Assembly (NCBI RefSeq): GCF_004801285.1
Contig: NZ_SSNY01000001.1
Span: 620,001 to 684,000 of the forward strand
DNA from: Ollibium composti
GTDB taxonomy: Bacteria; Pseudomonadota; Alphaproteobacteria; Rhizobiales; Rhizobiaceae
Direction: 5' to 3'
Length of the DNA stretch: 64,000 bases
Both the position numbers and the translations under genes were made by a program. The notes under the pieces are model-generated. The model ran no database searches and had not been told where the DNA came from. It was given only the letters and a program-made list of their open reading frames with translations. Below, piece after piece: positions 28,838-41,200 of the stretch (position 1 is its first letter; the number at the start of each line of letters is the position of its first letter).

Positions 28838-29568
28838 CGTTCGCTACGGATCGACGGCCTGTCCGTTCCCGCGTCTCGCCAAATGGCCGGCGATGGACAT
28901 GAATTGGCCCCGCCGCTGCCTTGGCAATGCGGACGGGGCCTCTCTGGGGTCAACCCAATATTTCGCCGGGAATGTTTTACCGGCTTTCGAATTCGGATGC
29001 TTCGCGGCACTCAGCCGACGATCCGACAGCAGTCTCTGATTGTAGGGAAATCGGCAGATGGATCACGCCGCTTGCCTTGGGCTACGGCATCCGTTTCCGC
29101 CGCGGCTCCAGCTAGACGCGGAGCCTTTCGGGACTGTCCGGTGGAGTCATGCCTCGCTCCTTCTGTCCGTTGCGCGTCTGCCGTCTGAAGCCTGCTTCGT
29201 GGCTTGCGGCGCCTCGCAAGCCGCCGGTCGGCTCGGAGCGCCTCGCGGAGGCTCGGCTTCATCGACTGCCTGCAGTTTGATACCGCAATGCCGTTGCGTC
29301 AACCGGAAGATGGCCAGCCGACAAAATTGTGATCGAAACGATTTCGTTCCCGTGCCGTGGACGCGCCGGTTCGCCGCCATTCCTGCCATAACCTTGTCAG
29401 CAGCTCGTTCGGCCTTTGTTCTTTGTGCTTGCCGGGGCGCGGCAAAGGCGGTTAAACCCTTTCCGGAGGCTGGCGTCACTCGACGCGGCGGCGAAAATAC
29501 CTACATGAAGGGCTGGCTGGGGCTCCCCGCCATCCCGACAATGCGAAAATCGAGGCGGCGGACCGGCT
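28838..29568. other. 731-bp region without a convincing gene
   Basis: Several short frames occur on both strands, but none has a recognisable domain, ribosome-binding site or typical composition. The only supported element is the LexA box at 29407-29421. The uvrA leader is therefore about 150 nt or more, unless a small gene was missed. Confidence 0.5.
29407..29421. promoter_or_regulatory. LexA (SOS) box of uvrA
   Basis: GTTC at 29407-29410, seven bases, and GTTC at 29418-29421, an exact LexA operator. A TTGTCA at 29394-29399 could serve as the -35, with the box covering the spacer and -10. The uvrA ATG is 148 nt downstream. Confidence 0.8.
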
Positions 29569-32493
<2,925 letters not shown>

Positions 32494-32544
32494 CTGCGGC
32501 CGTTGTCGGCGGGCTCGTTGGTGATCGGCCGGTCCTGAAAAAGG

Positions 32545-32573
32545 ACGGGCGAGCCTTTCGACCCGCCCGTTTC
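32545..32573 (+). terminator. possible uvrA terminator
   Basis: The 7-bp stem ACGGGCG/CGCCCGT has a 12-nt loop and a short TTT after it, about 50 nt beyond the uvrA stop. The weak U-run lowers confidence. Confidence 0.4.
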
Positions 32574-32595
32574 GCCCCCCGGCGTATAGCAACCG

Positions 32596-32698
32596 GCACA
32601 GCCGTTGGGAACTGTGCGATGCCCCCGAGCCAAAGAACCGGGATCGTAAGAATCAACCTTTAAGGTGCAACGGAAAGTTGCGCATACCCCATTTGGGT
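32596..32698 (+). other. cluster of four short hairpins (possible structured RNA or leader)
   Basis: Successive inverted repeats are GCACAG/CTGTGC (32596-32617, 10-nt loop), ACCTT/AAGGT (32656-32666, 1-nt centre), GCAAC/GTTGC (32667-32681, GGAAA loop) and ACCC/GGGT (32686-32698, 5-nt loop). The last three are nearly contiguous. They lie upstream of a possible short frame and the DUF72 gene. Confidence 0.4.
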
Positions 32699-32713
32699 TA
32701 CTTGGCTTCTTTT

Positions 32714-32923
32714 ATGCCTTACGATCCAGTCGCAAAGACAATCGGCCATGAGGCCCCTCTTCCAGAATTGGCAGGAGCATCACGACGAAAAATGTTTTCG
32801 GATGGTGATGCGGGGCCTGTCGTGGTTTCTATGGACGGCTACGGGATTTTGCTGCGGCCGCGCGGGACGCATTGTGACTTCAAACGAAGTCGAGGATTGA
32901 CGGCAGAAGGACGAATTCGATGA
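32714..32923 (+). CDS. possible small protein, 69 aa, coupled to DUF72 gene
   Basis: The frame starts MPYDPVAKTIGHEAPLPELA, and its TGA overlaps the ATG of the DUF72 gene (ATGA), a sign of translational coupling. There is no ribosome-binding site before the ATG; a TTG at 32678 is an alternative start. No domain was recognised. It may be a chance frame. Confidence 0.25.
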   Translation: MPYDPVAKTIGHEAPLPELAGASRRKMFSDGDAGPVVVSMDGYGILLRPRGTHCDFKRSRGLTAEGRIR

Positions 32924-33732
32924 GCAAAAACGGAACGATCCGCGCCGGCATGGGCGGCTGGACCTTCGAGCCGTGGGAAACCTCCTTCTATCCCGACAAA
33001 TTGCCGAAGGCCAAGCAGTTGAACTATGCGTCCCGGCAGGTGCCGACCATTGAAGTCAACGGCACCTATTATTCCAGCTTCAAGGAGCCGACGTTTGTCA
33101 AATGGGCGAACGAGTCTCCGGACGGATTCGTTTTTTCGCTCAAAGGCAACCGTTTCGTCACCAACCGGCGCGTGCTCGGCGAGGCCGGTGAATCGATGAT
33201 GCGTTTCCTGGACTCCGGAGTTGCGGCGCTCGGCGAGAAACTCGGCCCGATCCTGTGGCAGTTCGCTCCGACCAAGCGCTTCGACCCCGACGATTTCGAA
33301 GCCTTTCTGAAGCTGCTGCCGCAAAAGCAGGACGGCGTGGCGTTGCGGCATGCGCTGGAAGTCCGCCACGACAGCTTCGTGACGCCCACGTTTCCGGAGC
33401 TTGTCCGAAAGTACGGAGCCGCGATCGTCTATGCCGACCATGCGGCCTATCCCGACATCGCCGACGTCACCGGTGATTTCGTCTATGCCCGTCTGCAGAC
33501 CGGCAAGGACGACAACCCGGATTGCTATGAACCGGCACGACTCGACCAGTGGGCAGACAGGGTGAAAAGCTGGGCGGCAGGCAAGGAACCCGCCGACCTG
33601 CCGAAGGCGGACACCGACACCACGGCGCCGGAAAAACCGCGCGACGTGTTCGTCTACTTCATCACCGAAGGCAAGGTTCGAGCGCCTTTTGGCGCTCAGG
33701 CGCTGATGAAGCGGGTGAATCCGGACAGGTAA
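32920..33732 (+). CDS. DUF72 domain-containing protein
   Basis: A 270-aa TIM-barrel-like protein of the DUF72/YecE family. It begins IRAGMGGWTFEPWETSFYPD, with YASRQVPTIEVNGTYYSSFK, FVFSLKGNRFVTNRR and a central LEVRHDSF. YecE-type proteins are predicted to be nucleic-acid related, but no activity is firmly established. AGAAGGA lies about 7 nt before the ATG. It converges on popZ with a 46-bp gap. Confidence 0.9.
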   Translation: MSKNGTIRAGMGGWTFEPWETSFYPDKLPKAKQLNYASRQVPTIEVNGTYYSSFKEPTFVKWANESPDGFVFSLKGNRFVTNRRVLGEAGESMMRFLDSGVAALGEKLGPILWQFAPTKRFDPDDFEAFLKLLPQKQDGVALRHALEVRHDSFVTPTFPELVRKYGAAIVYADHAAYPDIADVTGDFVYARLQTGKDDNPDCYEPARLDQWADRVKSWAAGKEPADLPKADTDTTAPEKPRDVFVYFITEGKVRAPFGAQALMKRVNPDR

Positions 33733-33778
33733 TGAAATGGTGGGCAGGGTTGAGCCCCTGCCCCGATAACCGGCGGCT

Positions 33779-34525
33779 TCAGCTGCCGCGGGCGACGCGC
33801 TCGATCTCTTCGCGCACCAGCTGCTCGACCAGCGTGGGCAGGTTGTTGTCCAGCCAATCCTGAAGCATCGGCCGCAGCATCTCTTCGGCCATCTCGTCGA
33901 AACTCTTGCGGCTGCGCGAAGCGAAAGCCTCCGACAATTCGCCAAAGGCGGCGGCGACCTGCCGGCTGGTCTGTTCCGAAACGAGCGCCGATCTCGCCGG
34001 TGTCTCGTCTGCTGCCGCCACCTGCGGCGGTGCGACCTGCTGCACGACCTCGGGTGAAACCTGCTCGTCGACGGTCTCGTTCGTGTCGAACTCTACGGGT
34101 GCCTGGCGAGCCGCGCCCGGCGAAGAGTTGCCGGCGACCGCGATGTCACGCTGCCAGTCCGCCGTGATCGCATCGGCACTGGCGGTTTCCTTCGGGGTTT
34201 CCGCCTGCTCGGCGGCTATGCGGGCGCCTACTTCGGCCAGCGTAATAGCTGGACGTGGCGTCGACTCCGCCGAATTGGCGGCCGAAAGCCCGGCCTGCGC
34301 GACGGTATGTGCGGTCACTCCAGCTTCGGCGTGCGTTTCATGCAATTCGGCACGAAAGGCTTCGACCACGGGCGCGACCACTTCGTCCTCGGCCCGCTCA
34401 TGGATGGCTTCAATCGCTTCGTCGGCCTGCTTGCGGCCAGAATCGCTGTCTTCGATGATCCTTCGGATGGAAGCCAGAATCTCTTCCATGGAAGGTTCGC
34501 GCTGTACGCTGCTTGCCGTCGCCAT
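33779..34525 (-). CDS. popZ: polar organizing protein PopZ (DUF2497)
   Basis: A 248-aa cytoplasmic scaffold protein. The N-terminal helix SMEEILASIRRIIEDS is followed by a long, acidic, Pro/Ala-rich disordered linker. The C-terminal oligomerisation region is MLRPMLQDWLDNNLPTLVEQ. In Caulobacter and Agrobacterium PopZ forms a polar matrix that anchors the origin-ParB complex or the growth pole. The ATG at 34525 is used; an in-frame GTG lies 6 nt upstream. It is about 190 bp downstream of the tolC-like gene on the same strand. Confidence 0.9.
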   Translation of the reverse strand: MATASSVQREPSMEEILASIRRIIEDSDSGRKQADEAIEAIHERAEDEVVAPVVEAFRAELHETHAEAGVTAHTVAQAGLSAANSAESTPRPAITLAEVGARIAAEQAETPKETASADAITADWQRDIAVAGNSSPGAARQAPVEFDTNETVDEQVSPEVVQQVAPPQVAAADETPARSALVSEQTSRQVAAAFGELSEAFASRSRKSFDEMAEEMLRPMLQDWLDNNLPTLVEQLVREEIERVARGS

Positions 34526-34712
34526 CGTCACATCCGCCGCCCTTGTGACCGTATTGCCGATTTCGGCCCGGCCGGTGGCCGACTCGAATCATTTCGGTAA
34601 GCGTACTCGACGGATCGCCGACCGAGAATCCCCAATCTCGGTGGGCTTCGGATTTCAACAGATTAGCAGGATGCCCTTGGTGTCACGCATGGGCCGCCGC
34701 CCGTCGCGGGTG

Positions 34713-36092
34713 TCAGCGGCCGTCAGGCGTACGCAGGCCGAACCACTTGTCCTTGACGGCGTTGTAGTGCTCCTCGGGGTGGTACTTGGCCACCTGCAGG
34801 CCGAGCCGCTCCGTCGTCAGATGGCCGACGGCGTTGAGGATGAAGTAGCTCGCCACCACGACGTCATGCTCGGACGTCGCCAGGTTGATCCGGGCGGTGA
34901 TGACGTCGTTCTGGGCGTTCAGGACATCCAGCGTCGTGCGCTGGCCGACATTGCGCTCCTCGATGACGCCGTTGAGCGCGAGCTGCGCGGCCGACACCAG
35001 CGCGCGGTTGGCGTCGACGCCCTCGCGGGCGGCCGTGTACTGGGTCCAGGCGGAAGCGACCGCGTTGCGGACCTGGTCGCGGCTGACATCGACCTCAATG
35101 CGAGCCTGGCCGAGCGTCTCCTTGGCCTGGCGCACCTGCGCATCGCCGCGGCCGCCGGTATAGATCGGGATCGTCAGCGTGGCGCCGATGCTGGCGGAAG
35201 TGGAATCGCCGTTGGGCGTTCCTCCGGGTGGCGACTGGTCGCGATAGAGTTGCGAGACGCCGGCAGAGGCGGTGACCTGCGGCAGCAGAGCGCCCTCGGA
35301 AGACTCCACCGAGAAAGACGCCGCATCGACCAGATGTTCGTTGGCAAGGATCGCCGGATGCTCGGCGGCGGCGATGCCGATCGCCGATTCGAGGCTCCTG
35401 GGCAGCAGCCTGGCGAGCGGCGACGCGGCTTTCAGCTTGCCCGGATCTTCGCCGACGAGCTGATGGTAGGCGGCAGCACTTGCCAGAGCCTGTGCGCGCG
35501 CCGCACTCGCCTTGGCGACGGCGGCCGAACGTGACGCATCGGCCTGGGCGACGTCGGTGCGCGTGCCCTCGCCCACTTCCAGCCGCGAGCGCGCGGCGCG
35601 CACCTGCTCGGTCAGGGCCTTCAGGTTCTGCTCCGTCAGCGCGGCGATCTGCCGGTCGCGGATGACGTCCATATAGGCGGTCGCGGCGGCGAGAAGGATG
35701 TTCTGCTCGGTGTTGCGCAGGCTTTCGTTCGAGGCCTGCACCTTCGCCTCGGCGGCGGCGACGTTGTTGCGGGTCTGGAAGCCGTCGAACAGCGTCTGGT
35801 TGAGCTGGATGCCGAAATTGGCTGTTCCCAGGCGCACCGTCTGTCCGGCGGTTCTTGTGTTGGAATAATCGATGCTGGCCGAACCGGCGACGGTGGGGCG
35901 ATAGCCGGACTTGGCGATGGCGACGCCCTCGTCGGTGATGCGAACACCGGCGCGAGCTGAATTGAGCTGCGAATTGTTCTGATAGGCCTTGGCGAGCGCC
36001 CCGAGGATTGTTTCGGCGGATGCCGGCAAGGCAGGAAACAGGCTTGCTGAAACAAGCAGGACGGCAGCGAGACTCTTGGTTACAGACGGCAC
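34713..36092 (-). CDS. tolC: TolC family outer membrane efflux protein
   Basis: A 459-aa outer-membrane factor. The signal peptide ends ALPASA-E. Two OEP repeats follow, with long alpha-helical hairpins; FGIQLNQTLFDGFQTRNN and ATLTIPIYTGGRGDAQ are the paired TLFDG/TIPIY motifs. It forms a trimeric channel-tunnel serving type I secretion or RND/MFS pumps. It lies about 170 bp downstream of a pcm-like gene, a common rhizobial order. No dedicated pump is adjacent, so it is probably shared, possibly with the RND pump at 38-42 kb. Confidence 0.93.
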   Translation of the reverse strand: MPSVTKSLAAVLLVSASLFPALPASAETILGALAKAYQNNSQLNSARAGVRITDEGVAIAKSGYRPTVAGSASIDYSNTRTAGQTVRLGTANFGIQLNQTLFDGFQTRNNVAAAEAKVQASNESLRNTEQNILLAAATAYMDVIRDRQIAALTEQNLKALTEQVRAARSRLEVGEGTRTDVAQADASRSAAVAKASAARAQALASAAAYHQLVGEDPGKLKAASPLARLLPRSLESAIGIAAAEHPAILANEHLVDAASFSVESSEGALLPQVTASAGVSQLYRDQSPPGGTPNGDSTSASIGATLTIPIYTGGRGDAQVRQAKETLGQARIEVDVSRDQVRNAVASAWTQYTAAREGVDANRALVSAAQLALNGVIEERNVGQRTTLDVLNAQNDVITARINLATSEHDVVVASYFILNAVGHLTTERLGLQVAKYHPEEHYNAVKDKWFGLRTPDGR

Positions 36093-36265
36093 GGCTTGTC
36101 CCTCATTCGTTTCATGGGAACCACGCGACCTCGGCTTCGCAAGGGCGGGCCAATGTCGCGTCTACGGTTCCTGCTGCGCGGCCCCGCTCGAGAAGAGAAC
36201 CGCCTCAGCAACGATCATTATGCTTTAGCCAACATGACAACGCGTCGGCTGCAAGGCAAAATCAC

Positions 36266-36934
36266 TCAGAACTCGAAAACGCGAATACGTTCAAAACCGG
36301 GTAGTGGCTTTATTGCCGCATTAAATGCACGTCGCCCGGTCGCCACGCCAGTAGTCTTCAAAAACAGACGGGCGATTCCGGCGTTGCCATGTCCTTCGAC
36401 GGCAACCAGACGACCGTTTTCCGCGAGCTGGTCCAGCAGTGCCTGGGGGACTTCTTCGACGCTGCCGCCGAAGACGATCGCGTCGTAAGGAGCGTTGGCG
36501 GAATGACCTTCGCGCAATGGCCCGGTTACGACGGTGACATTGTCGCACCCCTGTGCCGCAAGGATTTCGGCAGCCTGCGCGGCCAGAGCCGAATCACTTT
36601 CCAGCGCCACGACCGAGCGCGCGAGCTTCGACAGGAGCGCCGAGGCGTAGCCGGTTGCTGCGCCGACATCGAGCACATTGTCCTGGGGGCCGACGTTGGC
36701 AAGCTGGATCAGGCGGGCAAGCGGGCCGGGTTCCATCAGGTAGCGCGCGCCGTCCGGACCGTCGGCGATGCGTAAATCCTCGTCGATATAGGCGAGATCG
36801 GGATTGGCGGTGCCTATGAAAGCCTCGCGCGGCACGGTCAGCAGCGCTTCCAGCAGAGCGGCATTGGTCACGTCGACGGTGCGGATCTGGCCGTCCACCA
36901 TCTTGGCGCGACGTTCGGAAAAATCAGCCTTCAT
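36266..36934 (-). CDS. protein-L-isoaspartate O-methyltransferase-like protein
   Basis: A 222-aa SAM-dependent methyltransferase. KMVDGQIRTVDVTNAALLEA is the Pcm N-terminal segment, and VLDVGAATGYASALLS is motif I. Classical Pcm repairs isoaspartyl residues. This form has motif I GAATGYAS rather than GTGSGYQ, so it belongs to a divergent subgroup whose repair activity is uncertain. It lies upstream of the tolC-like gene. Confidence 0.87.
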   Translation of the reverse strand: MKADFSERRAKMVDGQIRTVDVTNAALLEALLTVPREAFIGTANPDLAYIDEDLRIADGPDGARYLMEPGPLARLIQLANVGPQDNVLDVGAATGYASALLSKLARSVVALESDSALAAQAAEILAAQGCDNVTVVTGPLREGHSANAPYDAIVFGGSVEEVPQALLDQLAENGRLVAVEGHGNAGIARLFLKTTGVATGRRAFNAAIKPLPGFERIRVFEF

Positions 36935-37019
36935 GGTTCAGTCCGCGCGCGCCCCGAATCTTTCCGCATCATACACACATGCCGCATCGCTGCAGCAAGC
37001 GCGGAATTCCGGGGGCGTT

Positions 37020-37093
37020 TGGAGGCCTCGCCCGGAATCGAACCGGGGTGCAAGGATTTGCAGTCCTCTGCGTAACCACTCCGCCACGAGGCC
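37020..37093 (-). tRNA. tRNA-Cys (anticodon GCA)
   Basis: A minus-strand cloverleaf: acceptor GGCCTCG pairs with CGAGGCC, the anticodon stem-loop reads AGGACTGCAAATCCT with GCA, the T-arm has GGTTCGATTCC, and CCA is encoded. The length is 74 nt with CCA. Confidence 0.97.
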
Positions 37094-37230
37094 TCATCGC
37101 TCCCGGCGTTTCCGGCGAACTCAATAGGTTGGGCCGCAATGCCAGTCAAGAACGCAAACCCGCTGACCGAAACATTCCCCTGAAAGGCGTAGGAAAGGCG
37201 AAGATTCTCTTACCTCACCCAATTCCGCGC

Positions 37231-37497
37231 CTACTCGCGCGGGCGCCGGCGCCGTTCCCACCATACGACCACGCGCCTGCGCCAGCGGCGCACCATGGCG
37301 AATTCGTAGGACAGCACGAGCAGGCCGAGGGGAATCATCCAGAAGCCGAGGATCGGCAGGAAGCCGAAGATGCCGAGGATAACCAGTACGACGCCGATGG
37401 CGATGCGCAGGCCACGCGAACGCGGCATGGTGAATTCGCGGCCGAAAACGGCGATCTTGCGCGCCGGAATGGCGTCCGTTTCGATATCTGCACTCAT
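37231..37497 (-). CDS. small PGPGW-like transmembrane protein, 88 aa
   Basis: It has one or two hydrophobic helices (LRIAIGVVLVILGIFGFLPI, then GFWMIPLGLLVLSYEF). A strongly basic C-terminal tail follows (RRWRRRVVVWWERRRR). The pattern resembles the putative PGPGW transmembrane family of unknown function. The ATG at 37497 is chosen over 37521 because homologues start near MSADIE. It stands alone between tRNA-Cys and tRNA-Asn. Confidence 0.7.
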   Translation of the reverse strand: MSADIETDAIPARKIAVFGREFTMPRSRGLRIAIGVVLVILGIFGFLPILGFWMIPLGLLVLSYEFAMVRRWRRRVVVWWERRRRPRE

Positions 37498-37688
37498 CTC
37501 GGACGATCTATCCGGTTTCATGGAGGCTCAATGTGGGCAGCGGTTGCGCCACTGCAAGCTCGGCTCGGAAATTTATGCCCGAGCCGCTTGTCGGATAAAA
37601 GCGCTAAGCTTTGCAAAAAAATGCGGATTGTCGCTTTGCAAAGCCGAAATGGGTTTGCTATAGGCTGCCCCGCACGACGAGCCTCCGT

Positions 37689-37763
37689 TCCCCGGTAGCT
37701 CAGTGGTAGAGCAACCGGCTGTTAACCGGTTGGTCGCTGGTTCGAATCCGGCCCGGGGAGCCA
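37689..37763 (+). tRNA. tRNA-Asn (anticodon GTT)
   Basis: Acceptor TCCCCGG pairs with CCGGGGA. The D-arm is TAGCTCAGTGGTAGAGC, the anticodon stem-loop CCGGCTGTTAACCGG carries GTT, the T-arm is GGTTCGAATCC, and CCA is encoded. The length is 75 nt with CCA. Its GTT anticodon is a substrate for queuosine, made by tgt and queA in this window. Confidence 0.97.
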
Positions 37764-37910
37764 TTTGCCGCCAGAATCCTCGGAATCCGGCGATTGCACA
37801 GGTTCCCGCCTCTCAGACATACATTGTCAGCGGCTTCCGTTTGCCGTTCAGGAAACAGTCATCTTCCATGCTGTCGAATGGTGCCACGGTGCAAACCATG
37901 GAGTGATGAC

Positions 37911-38201
37911 ATGGATCGACGCAGAATTCTCTTTCTCGCAGTGATCGGCTTGATTTTCGCCGTCGGTCAAAGCGAGACCGTCAATGCAGCGCCGAAGGCC
38001 GGCGTCTGCAACCGGGCGGCGGCCGAGGCACTGGCCGGCAAGCGCCGGATCACCGATAGCCGGGCGAAACGGCTGACCGGCGCGACTATCGTTCGCCAGA
38101 TAAAGCCGGGCCAAGGTGTCACCATGGATTACAGGCGGGAGCGGGTGACGATCGAAACCGATCCGAAAACCGGGAAGATCGTTCGCGCCATGTGCGGTTG
38201 A
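37911..38201 (+). CDS. I78 family peptidase inhibitor-like protein
   Basis: A 96-aa secreted protein. The signal peptide (RRILFLAVIGLIFAVGQS) is cleaved near VNA-A. The mature domain has the I78 inhibitor pattern: CNRAAAEALAGKR, then RLTGATIVRQIKPGQGVTMD, YRRERVTIETD, and a final Cys, so one disulphide is likely. Such inhibitors act on serine proteases; the target is unknown. It is monocistronic, 147 bp after tRNA-Asn, and converges on the RND gene. Confidence 0.82.
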   Translation: MDRRRILFLAVIGLIFAVGQSETVNAAPKAGVCNRAAAEALAGKRRITDSRAKRLTGATIVRQIKPGQGVTMDYRRERVTIETDPKTGKIVRAMCG

Positions 38202-38280
38202 GCCAGGGAGATTCGCGGTAGGCCGCCCTACCCGGCACGACAGGCATCGGACATCCAGGAGCCGTCGGGTCGCGCTGTCG

Positions 38281-41200
38281 CTACGCCGGCTTTGTCTCGC
38301 CTGCCCCTTCTTCGCGGCGCGCGAAACCGCGACCCAGCCAGTTGGAAAGGCGCTCCAGATAGAGATAGATGACCGGCGTCACGAACAGCGTCAGCGGCTG
38401 CGACACCAGAAGGCCGCCGACCACCGCGACGCCGAGCGGCTGGCGCAATTCGGCGCTGGCCCCGGCGCCGAGCGCGATCGGCAGCGTGCCCATCAGCGCC
38501 GCCAGCGTCGTCATCAGGATAGGCCTGAACCGCATCAGGCAGGCGCGGTGGATCGCATCGACGGGAGGCATGCCGCCGCGGCGCAACTCGATTGCCACGT
38601 CGACCATCATGATACCGTTCTTCTTGACGATGCCGATCAGCATCAGGATGCCAATCAGTGCGATGATGGAGATGTCCATGCCGGCCAGTCTCAGTGCCAG
38701 CAGCGCGCCCAGCACCGCCGAAGGCAGGCCGGAGAGGATCGTCAGCGGGTGGACGAAGCTCTCGTAGAGCATGCCGAGCACGATGTAGATCGTCAGGATG
38801 GCGGCGAGGATGAGCAGGCCCTGGTTGGCGGCGGAATCCTGAAACGTCCTGGCCGTGCCGGCATAGGTCGTGGACACGGTCTGCGGCAGATGCAGTTCCG
38901 CCTTGATCGCCTCGATGCGGTCGGTGCTGGTTCCCAGAGACACGCCCGCCGGCAGGTTGAAGGAAATGGTCACGGCCGGCAACTGGCCGAGCTGGTTGAC
39001 GGCCAGCGGACCGGCGGTGCGCTCCACGGTGGCGAAGGCGCCGAGCGGAACGAGATTGCCATTGGCGCCGGCCACCTTCAGGCCGAGCAGCGAATCCGGC
39101 GACCACGGAATGCGCGGATCGGCTTCCAGGATGACGGGATAGCTGTCGGCGCTTTCGAAGATGGTTGCGGCCTGCTGCGTGCCGAAGGACGAATAGAGCG
39201 TCGAGCGCAGGACGTCGTTGGAGACGCCGAGCGCAGCCGCCTTGTCGGGGTCGACCTTGACGGTTGCCTGCAGCGCGTTGTTGCTGAGATCGGTCGCGAC
39301 ATCGACGAAATGCGCGCGGTCCTCGCTCATGGCGTCGGCTATCTTGCCTGCCCATTCGTCCGTCGTGCCGTTGTCCAGCGCCTGTACGACGAGCTGATAT
39401 TGGCTGGCCGAAGCTCGCGATCCGAGTCGGAGGTTCTGCACCGGCGTCATGAAGACGTTGATGCCGGCGACCTGGCTGGTCTGGCGACGCAGTTCCGACA
39501 GCACCTGTTCGAGCGGCGGCCGCTGGTCCTTCGGCTTCAGCTCTACGAATAAACGGCCGTTGTTCAGCGCGCCGCCATTGTTGGAACCGGCCGACTGGGC
39601 GACATGTGCCACATAAGGCAATTTGGAAAAGATCGCGGCGACGCGAGTCTGCAAGGCCACCATCTGGTCGTAGGAAATGTCCTGCCGCGCCTGCGTGCTG
39701 ACGGACAGCTGGCCGATGTCTTCCTGCGGGAAAAAGCCCTTTGGCGAGCTTTCGAGCAGCCAGATGGACATGGCCGTTGTCGCGATAAAGAGCAGGCCGA
39801 TCAGCGCGGTGTTCCTCAGGCAGAAGCCGAGTGCCGCGCCGTAGCCGCGCAGGACCAGCCCGTATTCTTTCTTGCCCGTTTTTTTCTTCGGCGCGCGGAG
39901 CAGGCGCGAGCACAGCATCGGCGTCAGGGTCAGCGACACGACCATGGACGCCAGGATGGCGACCGTGACGACCAGCGCGAACTCGTTGAGGATGCGGCCG
40001 ACGACGCCGCCCATCAACAAGATGGGCAGGAATACGGCGACCAGCGAAATCGAGATCGAGATGATGGTGAAACCAATTTCGCGGGAGCCCTTCAGCGCGG
40101 CCTCAAAGGCCGAAAGGCCTTCCTCTTCCATGTGCCGGAAGATGTTCTCCAGCATGACGATGGCATCGTCGACGACAAGGCCGACCGACAGCGTCATGCC
40201 CATGAGCGAGATATTGTCTATCGACGCGCCCAGCAGATACATCACCGCCAGCGTGGCGATCAGCGAGATCGGCACGGCGACCGCCGGGATGACGGTGGCG
40301 GCGACGCGGCGCAGAAACAGGAAGATGACGCCGATCACCAGGATGATTGTCAGCGTCAGGGTGAACTGCACGTCGCTGACTGCCGACTGGATCGAGGTGG
40401 AGCGATCGTTCAGCGTTTTCAGGTCCGCCTGGGGCGGCAGCTGGTCGGCGAAACTCGGCAGCATCGCCTTGACGCGCCGCACGACATCGACGGTGTTGGC
40501 GTCGGGCTGGCGCTGCACGGCCATGAGGATGGACGGTGTTCCGTCGTACCAGCTTCCCGAGGTGGTGACGGCGACGGAATCGATGACGCGGGCGACGTCG
40601 GCCAGATGCACCGGCTTGCCGTTGGTATCGGCGATGACCAGTTTGCCGAATTGGGCTGCGTTCTCGAGCTCGGTGTTGGCGGTGATCGTCAGCTGCTGCT
40701 GCTTGTCGCTGAGTGTGCCGAGAGGCGTCTGGCTGTTGGCGTTGGAGATGGCGGCTTGCAACTGCGAGACGGAGATGTTGCGGGCGGCCAGCAGGTTGGG
40801 ATCGACCTGGATGCGCACCGCGTATTCGCGGCTGCCGAAAAGCTGTACCTGGGCGACTCCGTCGATTGTCGACAGCGCAGGCGAAATGACGTTCTGCGCG
40901 AAAGCGTCCAACTGGGTCAGCGGCGTAACCCCGCTTGTCAGGGCAAGTATGAGGATCGGCGCATCGGCCGGATTGACCTTGCGATAGCTGGGCGGGCTGG
41001 TCATCTGCGGCGGCAACTGGCGCTGTGTGCGCGCCAGCGCGGCCTGCACGTCGGCGGCGGCCGCGTCGATGTCGCGACCGAGCGCGAACTGGATGGCGAT
41101 GGAGGTGTTGCCCAGGGTGTTGCTGGTGGAAATGGTGTCTATGCCGGCGATGGTGGACAGCTGCTTGATGAGCGGCGTGGCGACCGAGGTCGCCATCGTC

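Larger units (their letters stand above)
32494..32919. other. hairpin-rich intergenic region before DUF72 gene
   Basis: A 426-bp gap. It contains a possible uvrA terminator, then four short hairpin-forming repeats between 32596 and 32698, then a short frame (32714-32923) whose stop overlaps the DUF72 ATG. No known riboswitch or ncRNA family was recognised. Confidence 0.5.

Noticed and set aside
36979..37698. A 239-codon frame across tRNA-Cys and the small membrane protein gene
   Set aside because: It overlaps a tRNA and lies antisense to a supported gene; no domain was seen.
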